A stretch of 64,000 nt of DNA from Billgrantia lactosivorans (GTDB taxonomy: Bacteria; Pseudomonadota; Gammaproteobacteria; Pseudomonadales; Halomonadaceae): positions 744,001-808,000 of the forward strand of contig NZ_QHGY01000001.1 of assembly GCF_003254665.1 (NCBI RefSeq), written 5' to 3'. How positions within the stretch are numbered: the first letter of the stretch is position 1; each line of letters opens with the position of its first letter. The position numbers and the translations under genes were made by a program. This document shows, piece after piece, positions 27,124 to 35,042 of the stretch. Below the pieces are notes generated by a model, which saw only the letters and a list, made by a program, of their open reading frames with translations, did not search any database and was not told the origin of the DNA.

Positions 27124-28941
27124 TCAGCCGTCGATCTGCTCCTGCAGCCAGGCCAGCGCCCCCGGCGTGGCGCGCCACTGGTCGCGCATCAGCGTACGGT
27201 ATTGCCACGCCTCGGCGCGGGTGCCGGGCTCGGCGACGCTGTCCGGGCCCGACGGCACCGGGCGAGTCTGCTCGGCGCACAGCATGGACAGCGCATGGGG
27301 ATTGTGGCGACGCACCTCGCGCAGCGCCTCGTTGGCCTCGTCGAGGCGCTCCAGCCGGAACAGCGCCAGCGCCCGGCCCATCAGCAGGCCCAGCACCGGG
27401 GTGTCGTCGCGGCGGGTTTCGGTCACCGCCAGCGCCTCGCGATCTCGCCCCTCGCGCAGCAGCTGGTCGAGCACCAGCTCCTGCAGGCCCAGGCTGTCCT
27501 GATCGTCGAGCGAGAGCAGCCGCTCGGCCAGGCGACGGGAGCGCTCCCGGGCCCCCCGCTCCATGCCGACCACCAGCGCCAGGCCGGTACGCAGCAGCAC
27601 CGCGTTGTCGGCGCTGTCCCACAGAAAGGGGCCCTGACCCTCGCCGCGGATCCGCTCGAGCCAGCGTTCCAGGCGATCGGCGAGCGGCTCGAACAGGCTA
27701 GGGGACATCCACGGCAGGCTGCCGAAGCGGCTGGTCAGGGCCAGGGTGAGCGACTCCACCACCCGCGGCGAGTCGAGCCATTCGGGATGCGCGCAGAGTT
27801 CGCGCAACCAGTCGCCGGCCTGGATCCACGGATCGCCCTTGAGGCCCAGCGCGCTCTCGTCATCGACCTCGACCTGGAAATGCTTCTGCCAGGCGGCGAA
27901 CAGGGTGTCCTCCCGCGCGCTGCTGTGATACTCCAGCTCGCCGTCGGGCGTGCGACGCACGTCCAGGCCGCGCGCAGTGGGCAGCTCAGAGAGCAGCTCC
28001 TGCAACGACGCCAGCGGCTCGGCCAGGTCCTCCTCGGCGTTGAGCAACTGGTCGGCCAGGGTGGCGCCGGGGTTATCCGCCAGGTCGGCCAGGAACTGCA
28101 GCTGGTCGGGCTCCAGCTCGCCCTTGCGCGCCAGGCGCCGGAACCAGAAGCGCGCGCGCTCGGCGGCCTCCTCCTCGTGCCCCTCGTGGAGCAGCAGCAT
28201 GGCCTCGATATAGGCCAGGGTCGGCGAGTCGGGCAGCGCCTGCTGGGCACGCACGAAGGCGGAACGGGCGCTGTCGAGGTCGTCGTTGTCCAGGTGCATC
28301 AGGCACAGCCGCTCCAGGGCCACGCCGCGCAGGAACAGCGGGCCACGCTCGAGCACCTCGTCGAGCAGGTCGGCGCGCTTGCGGATGAAGCCGCGCTCCT
28401 GGTAGAGGTCGATCAGCAGCTCGAAGGCGGGCTCGGCCTGGGCCGGCAGGCGCGACCAGTCGGCACGCTGGAACAGCGATTCGAGGATCTGCTGGGCACG
28501 CCCGCGCTGGCCCGTCTCGGCGGCGATCAGCCCGGCCTCGAGCAGGGCCTGGGCGGGGGCGTGGCCGCTCTCCAGGGCGGCCTTGAGCGTGGGCCCCTTC
28601 CAGTCGCGCAGCGAGAGCATCCACATGAGATGGTCGGGCACTTCGGCGGGCATCGCGACGGCCCCGCAGCAGTGCTTGGTCTTGCGCCCGGAATCGCACC
28701 AGCAGGGTTCGTTGCGGCCGGGGCGTGCCAGGGGCTCGCAGGTGAAGCCGGCACGTTCGAGCGGGGTCTGGCTCCACAGGATCGGCGCCAGGGCCTGGGC
28801 CATGGCCAGGTCGCCGCCCATCAGCTCGGCCCCCTCCTCGCGCGCCCACGCCATCAGGGCCGGATAGCGCTCCTCCTCACGGATGGCTGCCAGGGCCCCC
28901 GACGCATAGCCCAGCAGCTGTTCCACCCATACTGCCAGCAT
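27124..28941 (-). CDS. SEC-C motif and TPR-like repeat protein
   Basis: 605 aa. The N-terminal 80 residues are helical. A SEC-C zinc-binding motif follows, PCWCDSGRKTKHCC (about 78-91), and the rest is a long alpha-helical, TPR-like array rich in Glu, Leu and Arg (e.g. ALLEAGLIAAETGQRGRAQ). No enzyme motif is seen. It is probably a cytoplasmic scaffold or interaction protein of unknown partners. The start at 28941 has GGCGGAGAG upstream. The open frame continues far upstream to 30300 across the kinase gene but that part is a shadow. It lies 83 bp after the kinase gene on the same strand. Confidence 0.82.
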   Translation of the reverse strand: MLAVWVEQLLGYASGALAAIREEERYPALMAWAREEGAELMGGDLAMAQALAPILWSQTPLERAGFTCEPLARPGRNEPCWCDSGRKTKHCCGAVAMPAEVPDHLMWMLSLRDWKGPTLKAALESGHAPAQALLEAGLIAAETGQRGRAQQILESLFQRADWSRLPAQAEPAFELLIDLYQERGFIRKRADLLDEVLERGPLFLRGVALERLCLMHLDNDDLDSARSAFVRAQQALPDSPTLAYIEAMLLLHEGHEEEAAERARFWFRRLARKGELEPDQLQFLADLADNPGATLADQLLNAEEDLAEPLASLQELLSELPTARGLDVRRTPDGELEYHSSAREDTLFAAWQKHFQVEVDDESALGLKGDPWIQAGDWLRELCAHPEWLDSPRVVESLTLALTSRFGSLPWMSPSLFEPLADRLERWLERIRGEGQGPFLWDSADNAVLLRTGLALVVGMERGARERSRRLAERLLSLDDQDSLGLQELVLDQLLREGRDREALAVTETRRDDTPVLGLLMGRALALFRLERLDEANEALREVRRHNPHALSMLCAEQTRPVPSGPDSVAEPGTRAEAWQYRTLMRDQWRATPGALAWLQEQIDG

Positions 28942-29024
28942 CACACTCTCCGCCAGTTCAAAAGGCGAATATAGTAACAGGGAAGCGCCGCTCGGTGCTG
29001 CACACAAGAGCGGTCGCACATGGC

Positions 29025-30269
29025 TCAGCGCCTCGCCCAGGCCAGCAGCGGCCGGGTGCGGGCGTGCATGTCGAGACGAGCCCCCAGGCGCACCAGATTC
29101 CAGTAGTGGCCGTTCAACGTGCGCGACAGCAGCAGCACGTCGGCCGGTGGCTGCAGGCGGTCCATGGCCGCCCAGACGCGGGGCGTGAGATCGCGCAGGC
29201 GGCGATGCACTCGAACGTCCGAGAAGTCCTGGGGCCCGGGCGCGAACAGCGGCGCCACCGCCTCGGCGGACTCGCGATACAGCGCCAGCGGCGCGCCCTG
29301 CCCCTGGCGTCCGCCCAACCGGCGCAGGGCCTCGTCCATGGCCATGGGGTCGCCGGCCAGGGTCGCGTCGAGCAGCTGCAGCATGGCCCGGAGGTGCGCT
29401 TCGGGTACGCGGATCACCGCTCCCAGGTCGTAGATCACCAGCCGCCCCTCGGCGTCGACGGCAAAGTTGCCGGCGTGGGGGTCCGCGTGCAGCTCGCCAT
29501 GAGTGAAGAGCTCCTCGGTGAGCCAGTCGGCCAGCGTCGTGGCGACGCGCTGGCGCACGCCATCGTCCGCCCCCTCCAGCTCGCGCAACGGCGTGCCGGC
29601 CACGTAGCGCATCGCCAGCACTCGCGGCCCGGAGCGTTCCGGCAGCGGCTCGGGTATCAGCAGCCCCTGCAGATGCGCATAGCGTTGACGATAGCGCGCC
29701 AGCGCCCGCGCCTCGGCGTGATAGTCGAGCTCGCTGCGCAGGCTGGCGGCAAGCTCCTCGAACAGCGCATCCAGTCGCGCCTGGGGCACCTTGAGCCAGC
29801 GCCCGAGCCGCATGATGCGCCGAAGCTGGGCCAGGTCGTCCTCCAGCACCTGCGTGAGGCCCGGGTACTGCACCTTGAGCACCAGGGTGTCGCCGGCGTG
29901 GCTGACCGCGCGATGCACCTGCCCCATGGAGGCGCTGGCGAAGGGAACTCGTTCGATCTCGCGGAAATGGAGATCCGGGTCGCCATACTGCTCGACCAGG
30001 GTGCGTCGTATCCCTTCCCAGGGCATGGGCTCGGCCTGGCGCTGCAGGCGCGCCAGCTCGGCGGCGAGATCCGGCGGCAGCAGGTCGTCCCACTGGGCCA
30101 TGATCTGGGCCAGCTTCATGGCCGGCCCCTTGAGCTCGGAGAGCCCCTCGAACAACGCCTCGCCCAGCGCACGCCAATCGGCCTCGCCGCCCAGCCGGCT
30201 GCGCAGCAGGGTACCGCCGGTACGCGCCCCGAGACCCAGCAGACGCCGTGCCCTTCCGCGCTCTCGCAT
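29025..30269 (-). CDS. ABC1/AarF/UbiB-family atypical kinase
   Basis: 414 aa. The motifs of the UbiB/ADCK family are present: a KxGQ-type N-terminal motif (here KGPAMKLAQ, Gly replaced by Ala), the Ala-rich loop FASASMGQVHRA, the ion-pair Lys in LVLKVQYPG, ELDYHAEA, the catalytic loop LHADPHAGNF and the metal-binding YDLGAV. Unlike UbiB there is no C-terminal membrane anchor. The family supports ubiquinone biosynthesis or lipid handling and has ATPase activity; a second role here is open. The start at 30269 has GAGGGAG upstream. It diverges from topB. Confidence 0.87.
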   Translation of the reverse strand: MRERGRARRLLGLGARTGGTLLRSRLGGEADWRALGEALFEGLSELKGPAMKLAQIMAQWDDLLPPDLAAELARLQRQAEPMPWEGIRRTLVEQYGDPDLHFREIERVPFASASMGQVHRAVSHAGDTLVLKVQYPGLTQVLEDDLAQLRRIMRLGRWLKVPQARLDALFEELAASLRSELDYHAEARALARYRQRYAHLQGLLIPEPLPERSGPRVLAMRYVAGTPLRELEGADDGVRQRVATTLADWLTEELFTHGELHADPHAGNFAVDAEGRLVIYDLGAVIRVPEAHLRAMLQLLDATLAGDPMAMDEALRRLGGRQGQGAPLALYRESAEAVAPLFAPGPQDFSDVRVHRRLRDLTPRVWAAMDRLQPPADVLLLSRTLNGHYWNLVRLGARLDMHARTRPLLAWARR

Positions 30270-30409
30270 GCTGGCACTCCCTCAGCCTGTCGGTTTGCAT
30301 TTGCTACCGGCATTGTACCCCTAGAGGTGCCTCTGCTCCCTGGCCTTGTGGAACGATTACTGTAAGAATATCCATAAATGACGTGACTCGACTGCAGCGG
30401 AAAGATGAC

Positions 30410-32341
30410 ATGCGCCTGATCATCGCCGAGAAACCGAGCCTGGCCCGGGCCATCGCCGAAGCCCTGCCGGGCGGCATGCGCCGCGAGGACGGCGCCATCC
30501 ACGCCGGCGACAGCGTGGTGACCTGGTGCCTGGGCCACCTGCTGGAGCAGGCCCCGCCCGATGCCTACGATCCCGCCTTCAAGCAGTGGCGGCTGGATCA
30601 CCTGCCGATCCTGCCGGCGCGCTGGCTGCTCGCACCGCGGCCCAAGGCCAGGGGGCAGCTGGCGACCATCCGCAAGCTGCTCAAGCAGGCCCGCGAGGTG
30701 GTGCATGCCGGCGACCCGGATCGCGAGGGGCAGCTGCTGGTGCAGGAGGTGATCGAATACCTCGGCTGGAAGGGCCCGGTAACGCGCCTGCTGGTCAGCG
30801 ATCTCAACCGGCCGGCGGTCCAGCGAGCCCTGGCGCGGCTGGAGGACAACGCCCGCTATCAGTCGCTCTACCGTGCCGCCGAATCGCGCTCCCGCGCCGA
30901 CTGGCTGTACGGCATCAACCTGACTCGCGCCTGGACCCTCACCGGGCGTCAGGCCGGCCATGACGGCGTGCTCTCGGTGGGCCGGGTGCAGACACCGGTG
31001 CTCGGGCTGGTGGTGCGCCGCGACGCCGAGATCCGCGATTTCCGCCCCTATCCCTTTCACGTGCTGTGGGCCGACCTGGCGGTGGCCAACGGTCGTCTGC
31101 GTGCCTGGTGGCAGCCCGGCGAGGACCACCGGCTCGATGACCAGGGACGCCTGCTCGAGCGCGCCCCGGCCGCGGCGCTGGCCGCGCGGCTGCCCGACGC
31201 CGAGGGCCGCCTGGTCTCGCTGGACAGCCGACAGAAACGCCAGTCGGCCCCGCTGCCCTATTCGCTCTCGGCGCTGCAGGTGGATGCCGCGCGCCGCTTC
31301 GGGCTCTCGGCACAGGCGGTACTGGACATCTGCCAGCGACTCTACGAGCGCCACAAGCTGATCACCTACCCGCGCTCGGACTGCCGCTACCTGCCCGAAG
31401 AGCATCTGGCCCAGGCGCGCGCCAGCCTGACCCGCGCCTGCGGCCAGGACGAGACCCTGCGCGGCTGGCTCGCGGGGGCCGACTTCGAGCTGCGCTCCAA
31501 GGCCTGGGACGACAGGAAGGTGGGCGCCCACCATGCCCTGGCACCCACCGGCAAGCCGGCCGAACTCGACCGCCTGGAGCGCGCCGAGGCCGACGTGTTC
31601 CGGCTGATCGCGCGCAACGTGCTGGCCCAGTTCTACCCGCCCTTGGTCGCGCGCGAGGTCAAGGCGGAGTTCCATATACTGGACGAGCGCTTTCGCGCCA
31701 GCGGCCAGGAAATCCTCCAGCCGGGCTGGAAGCCGCTGTTCACCACCCGCGAGGAGGCCCCGCCGCTGCCGCCGCTCAGCGAGGGCGAGGGCTGCCGGGT
31801 GGCGCATTGCGAGGTCGAGGATCGTGAGACCCGCCCGCCGGAGCCCTTCACCGACGCCAGCCTGATCAAGGCGATGATGAACATCGCTCGCTACGTCGAC
31901 GACCCTGCGGTCAAGCGCACGCTGCGCGAGCACGACGGCCTGGGCACCGAGGCGACCCGCGCCGGCATCATCGAGACGCTGATCGAGCGCGGCTACCTGC
32001 TGCGCCGACACAAGACCCTGCGCGCCACGCGTCTGGGCAGCGGCCTGATCGCCTCGCTGCCCGAGGCCGCCTCCCGCCCCGAGCGAACCGCCCTGTGGGA
32101 GCAGCGCCTGGCGGCGATCGCCGAACAGGGCGACGATCCGGCGCCCTTCCTCGCCGCCCTGGTCGAGGACCTGCGCAGCCTGCTGGGCAGCGCCGATACG
32201 AATCGCCTGCGTCAGGCGATGGCCGTGGCCCAGGGCGAGGCGACCGCGCCGACGACGAAACGACGTGGGGCGAGCGGCAAGGGCCGACGCGGCCGGGCCA
32301 CCTCGGGCCGGGCGCGGCGCAAGACCCGCCCTAGGGCATGA
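30410..32341 (+). CDS. topB: DNA topoisomerase III
   Basis: 643 aa, close to E. coli TopB in length. The Toprim domain opens MRLIIAEKPSLARAIAEALPGG and has GDPDREGQLL at 101-110. The active-site Tyr is residue 320 in HKLITYPRSDCRYLP. A basic, low-complexity C-terminal tail (TKRRGASGKGRRGRATSGRA) replaces the zinc fingers of type IA enzyme I. It relaxes and decatenates single-stranded regions of DNA, acting late in replication and with RecQ. ATG 30410 is the family start, preceded by GCGGAAAG. Confidence 0.95.
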   Translation: MRLIIAEKPSLARAIAEALPGGMRREDGAIHAGDSVVTWCLGHLLEQAPPDAYDPAFKQWRLDHLPILPARWLLAPRPKARGQLATIRKLLKQAREVVHAGDPDREGQLLVQEVIEYLGWKGPVTRLLVSDLNRPAVQRALARLEDNARYQSLYRAAESRSRADWLYGINLTRAWTLTGRQAGHDGVLSVGRVQTPVLGLVVRRDAEIRDFRPYPFHVLWADLAVANGRLRAWWQPGEDHRLDDQGRLLERAPAAALAARLPDAEGRLVSLDSRQKRQSAPLPYSLSALQVDAARRFGLSAQAVLDICQRLYERHKLITYPRSDCRYLPEEHLAQARASLTRACGQDETLRGWLAGADFELRSKAWDDRKVGAHHALAPTGKPAELDRLERAEADVFRLIARNVLAQFYPPLVAREVKAEFHILDERFRASGQEILQPGWKPLFTTREEAPPLPPLSEGEGCRVAHCEVEDRETRPPEPFTDASLIKAMMNIARYVDDPAVKRTLREHDGLGTEATRAGIIETLIERGYLLRRHKTLRATRLGSGLIASLPEAASRPERTALWEQRLAAIAEQGDDPAPFLAALVEDLRSLLGSADTNRLRQAMAVAQGEATAPTTKRRGASGKGRRGRATSGRARRKTRPRA

Positions 32342-32408
32342 TGGCGCGAACTGGCACCCGGCTATCGAGGGTCGCTATGCTGCCCCTGTTCGATGACCAA
32401 GGTACGCC

Positions 32409-33314
32409 ATGAATGACCAGACCCACCTGATCGTCGGCCCCGGCGCCCTGGGCCGCCTGCTGGCCATGCACCTGGCCGGGATCGCACCGGTGGCGCTGGC
32501 CGGGCGCCGTGCGCTGCCCGGCGAGCAGACCCTTACCACCCCCGAAGGCACGCTGCGCCGACGCCGCCTCGCCACGTATGTGGTGAACCGGCTGCCGAGC
32601 GTGACGCCCGCCTTCCTGCACCTCACCACCAAGGCCTATGCCGCCGAAGCCGCCTACGCGACCGTCATGCAACACCTGCCGGGCACGCCGACGCTGGTGC
32701 TGTGGCAGAACGGCTATCAGGTGCAACCCGCACTCTCCTGCCGCCATCCGGGCCCGGTGCTATGCGCCTCCACCACCGAAGGCGCCTGGCTCGATGGCGA
32801 CGAGGGCGTGACCCATGCCGGTCGCGGCGTCACCTACCTCGGCAACCTCGAGAATCGCCATGTCAGGCGCAGCCGCGCACTGGCCGCCCTGCTCGGCCAG
32901 GCGGGCCTGGCCGCCGAGGCGGTCGACGACATCGCGTTCCGGTTGTGGCACAAGCTGGCCGTGAACGCCGCCATCAATCCGCTGGTGGCTCGCTTTCGCA
33001 TCCGCAATGGCCAGCTGCGCGACCGGCCGTTTCGCCCCATGGTGGAGCGCATCATCGACGAAGTGGCCCGGATCGCCGCCGCGGAGGGCATCCCACCCCC
33101 GGCGGGCGGCTGGCGCGCACTGGTCTGGCGGGTGGTGGAGAACACCGCCAGCAACCGTGCCTCGATGCTGCAGGACGTGCTGGCGGCAAGGCCCACGGAG
33201 CGCGAGGCCATCCTCGGCCCGCTGTTGGCCGCCGCTCGCCGTCACGACATCGCCACTCCCTGCCTGAACGAACTCGACGCCACCCTGGCGCGAGCGGCCA
33301 TGCCCCAGCGTTGA
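32409..33314 (+). CDS. panE: 2-dehydropantoate 2-reductase (ketopantoate reductase)
   Basis: 301 aa. The N-terminal NADP-binding motif is IVGPGALGRLLAMHL. KAYAA and LWQNGYQ supply the cofactor and substrate region, and KLAVNAAINPLVARF contains the catalytic Lys. The closing motif SMLQDVLAARPTE is typical of the substrate-binding domain. It reduces ketopantoate to pantoate in coenzyme A synthesis. It is 67 bp after topB, so cotranscription is possible. Paralogues of this family sometimes act on other 2-oxoacids, hence some caution on the exact substrate. Confidence 0.87.
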   Translation: MNDQTHLIVGPGALGRLLAMHLAGIAPVALAGRRALPGEQTLTTPEGTLRRRRLATYVVNRLPSVTPAFLHLTTKAYAAEAAYATVMQHLPGTPTLVLWQNGYQVQPALSCRHPGPVLCASTTEGAWLDGDEGVTHAGRGVTYLGNLENRHVRRSRALAALLGQAGLAAEAVDDIAFRLWHKLAVNAAINPLVARFRIRNGQLRDRPFRPMVERIIDEVARIAAAEGIPPPAGGWRALVWRVVENTASNRASMLQDVLAARPTEREAILGPLLAAARRHDIATPCLNELDATLARAAMPQR

Positions 33315-33447
33315 GGCGCAGCCTGGCGATCGCCAGGCCGGGCTGCTAAGCTCTTGTAATCAGCTCCGTACGCCCAAGCTAGGCGCGTGTATCGCTTTGC
33401 CCGTTCGGGGAAGCGCACCGTATCGCACAGGGAAATGGGTCAGAAAC

Positions 33448-34122
33448 ATGAAAGCGGGTTGCAGAGGTGCCATCACCATGGCTGCCGGCTTGACGCTGCT
33501 GCCACTCTCGGCCTTGGCCGACACCGGCATGCCTCAGGGTGAGCCCGCTCCCCTGTACAGCGAGCCGGCCGCCTACACCGAAGCCTCCCACGAGCTGCTG
33601 GCCTCCCTGAACGCCTCTCCCTTGAACAGACCCTCCTATGCCAGCAGAACCAGCGATCTCATGTATCTCGACAACGGCGTGGTGCTGGAAGGCGGCGACC
33701 TGGAAACGATCGATGGCTATACCTCCGGCTTCCGCGTGACGGCGGGGTTCTCGCCGATGAACCTGCCGCTGCTCGACCTCGGTGCCGAATTCACCTATCG
33801 CGAAAGCGACGAGGTGCCGACCCGCCAAGCCGACCAGGCCATGCTGGTCGACACCACCACCCTGGGGGGCAGCCTGGTCGCGGGGGTGCGCATGGGCCAG
33901 TTCGGGCTCTATGCCAAGTCGGGCTTCGCCGAATGGGAGGGCGACCCGGTGACCCAGAGCGAATCACTCTACGCGGCGACCAACGGCACCGCTCGCATCC
34001 AGGGTTTCGGCGCACGGCTGCAGCGCGACCGGCTGGTGAGCCGGCTGGAGTTCGAGGAGATCGATGCCCCCAGCATGGCCCACCTGAACCTGATCACGGC
34101 CTCGCTCCACTACGCTTTCTAG
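33448..34122 (+). CDS. Probable outer-membrane beta-barrel protein
   Basis: 224 aa. A signal peptide (MKAGCRGAITMAAGLTLLPLSALA) is followed by a stretch with alternating polar and hydrophobic residues and short turns (FRVTAGFSPM, LDLGAEFTYRESDE, GSLVAGVRMGQFGLYAKSGF). It ends in HYAF, an aromatic last residue as in OMPs inserted by Bam. About eight strands are likely. The function and family are not certain; it resembles small OmpA/AcfA-type barrels. The start ATG 33448 is chosen because it begins the signal peptide. Confidence 0.72.
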   Translation: MKAGCRGAITMAAGLTLLPLSALADTGMPQGEPAPLYSEPAAYTEASHELLASLNASPLNRPSYASRTSDLMYLDNGVVLEGGDLETIDGYTSGFRVTAGFSPMNLPLLDLGAEFTYRESDEVPTRQADQAMLVDTTTLGGSLVAGVRMGQFGLYAKSGFAEWEGDPVTQSESLYAATNGTARIQGFGARLQRDRLVSRLEFEEIDAPSMAHLNLITASLHYAF

Positions 34123-34283
34123 GTTGCCGGCCCTGCTTCGGCGTGCCGAACCATAGATCGTTTAGATTGCCCCTGACCCTGTTGTCATAGCCGGGTGTTC
34201 TTACGCATCATGACCTATAGTGAACTGGCTGGTCACGCACTGCCGTGGCCTCCATCCCTGAACTTGTTCCTGGAGTCACGAAG

Positions 34284-34943
34284 ATGAGTCTCAGAATCGG
34301 CGATACCGCGCCCGATTTCACGGCGCAAACCACCCAGGGTACGCTGAACTTTCACGAATGGATCGGTGACAGCTGGTGCATTCTCTTCTCGCATCCCAAG
34401 GACTTCACTCCGGTATGCACCACCGAACTGGGCTACATGGCCAAGCTCAAGCCCGAGTTCGACAGGCGCAACACCAAGATCATCGGCCTCTCGGTCGATC
34501 CGGTGGACAACCACACCGCCTGGGCCAAGGACATCGAGGAGACCCAGGGCGCCGCGCCCAACTATCCGATGATCGGCGACGACAAGCTCGAGGTGGCCAA
34601 GCTCTACGACATGCTGCCCGCCGAGGAGCCGGGCAGCGCCGAGGGCCGTACCCCCGCGGACAACGCCACGGTGCGCTCGGTGTTCATCATCGGGCCGGAC
34701 AAGAAGGTCAAGGCGATGCTGGTCTACCCGATGACCTCGGGCCGCGACTTCAACGAGGTCCTGCGCCTGCTCGACTCGATCCAGCTCAACGCCAAGCACA
34801 CCGTGGCCACGCCGGTGAACTGGCGCCCCGGCGACGACGTGATCATCCCGCCCTCGGTCAGCGACGAGGAGGCGAAGAAGAAGTATCCGGAGGGCTTCAC
34901 CACCATCAAGCCCTACCTGCGCACGGTCAAGCAGCCGCAGTAG
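34284..34943 (+). CDS. 1-Cys peroxiredoxin (Prx6 type)
   Basis: 219 aa starting MSLRIGDTAPDFTAQTTQG. The peroxidatic cysteine is Cys45 in DFTPVCTTE. The Prx6-type C-terminal extension (TPVNWRPGDDVIIPP...PEGFTTIKPYLR) is present and no resolving Cys is seen in it. It reduces H2O2 and organic peroxides in the cytoplasm using an external thiol. GGAG lies 9 bases before ATG 34284. The gene is convergent with ppc, and a near-perfect 37-bp palindrome sits between them. Confidence 0.93.
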   Translation: MSLRIGDTAPDFTAQTTQGTLNFHEWIGDSWCILFSHPKDFTPVCTTELGYMAKLKPEFDRRNTKIIGLSVDPVDNHTAWAKDIEETQGAAPNYPMIGDDKLEVAKLYDMLPAEEPGSAEGRTPADNATVRSVFIIGPDKKVKAMLVYPMTSGRDFNEVLRLLDSIQLNAKHTVATPVNWRPGDDVIIPPSVSDEEAKKKYPEGFTTIKPYLRTVKQPQ

Positions 34944-34962
34944 GACCGTTCGAGCAAACTGC

Positions 34963-34999
34963 ACATGAATCGCCCCGGCCTGGCCGGGGCGATTCATGT
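34963..34999. terminator. Palindromic stem between peroxiredoxin and ppc
   Basis: 18-bp arms ACATGAATCGCCCCGGCC and its complement around one central base, 20 bp after the peroxiredoxin stop and 44 bp from the ppc stop. No clear T tract; it could terminate both convergent transcripts. Confidence 0.6.
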
Positions 35000-35042
35000 C
35001 TGGGCGCAATGACAGGAACACGCCACGTGCGCCGTCACTTTT

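Noticed and set aside
27124-30300. A 1058-codon frame that would fuse the kinase region to the SEC-C/TPR protein
   Set aside because: The upstream half is out of frame with the real ABC1 kinase gene and low-complexity Arg/Ala/Pro. The SEC-C protein starts naturally at 28941 behind a ribosome-binding site.
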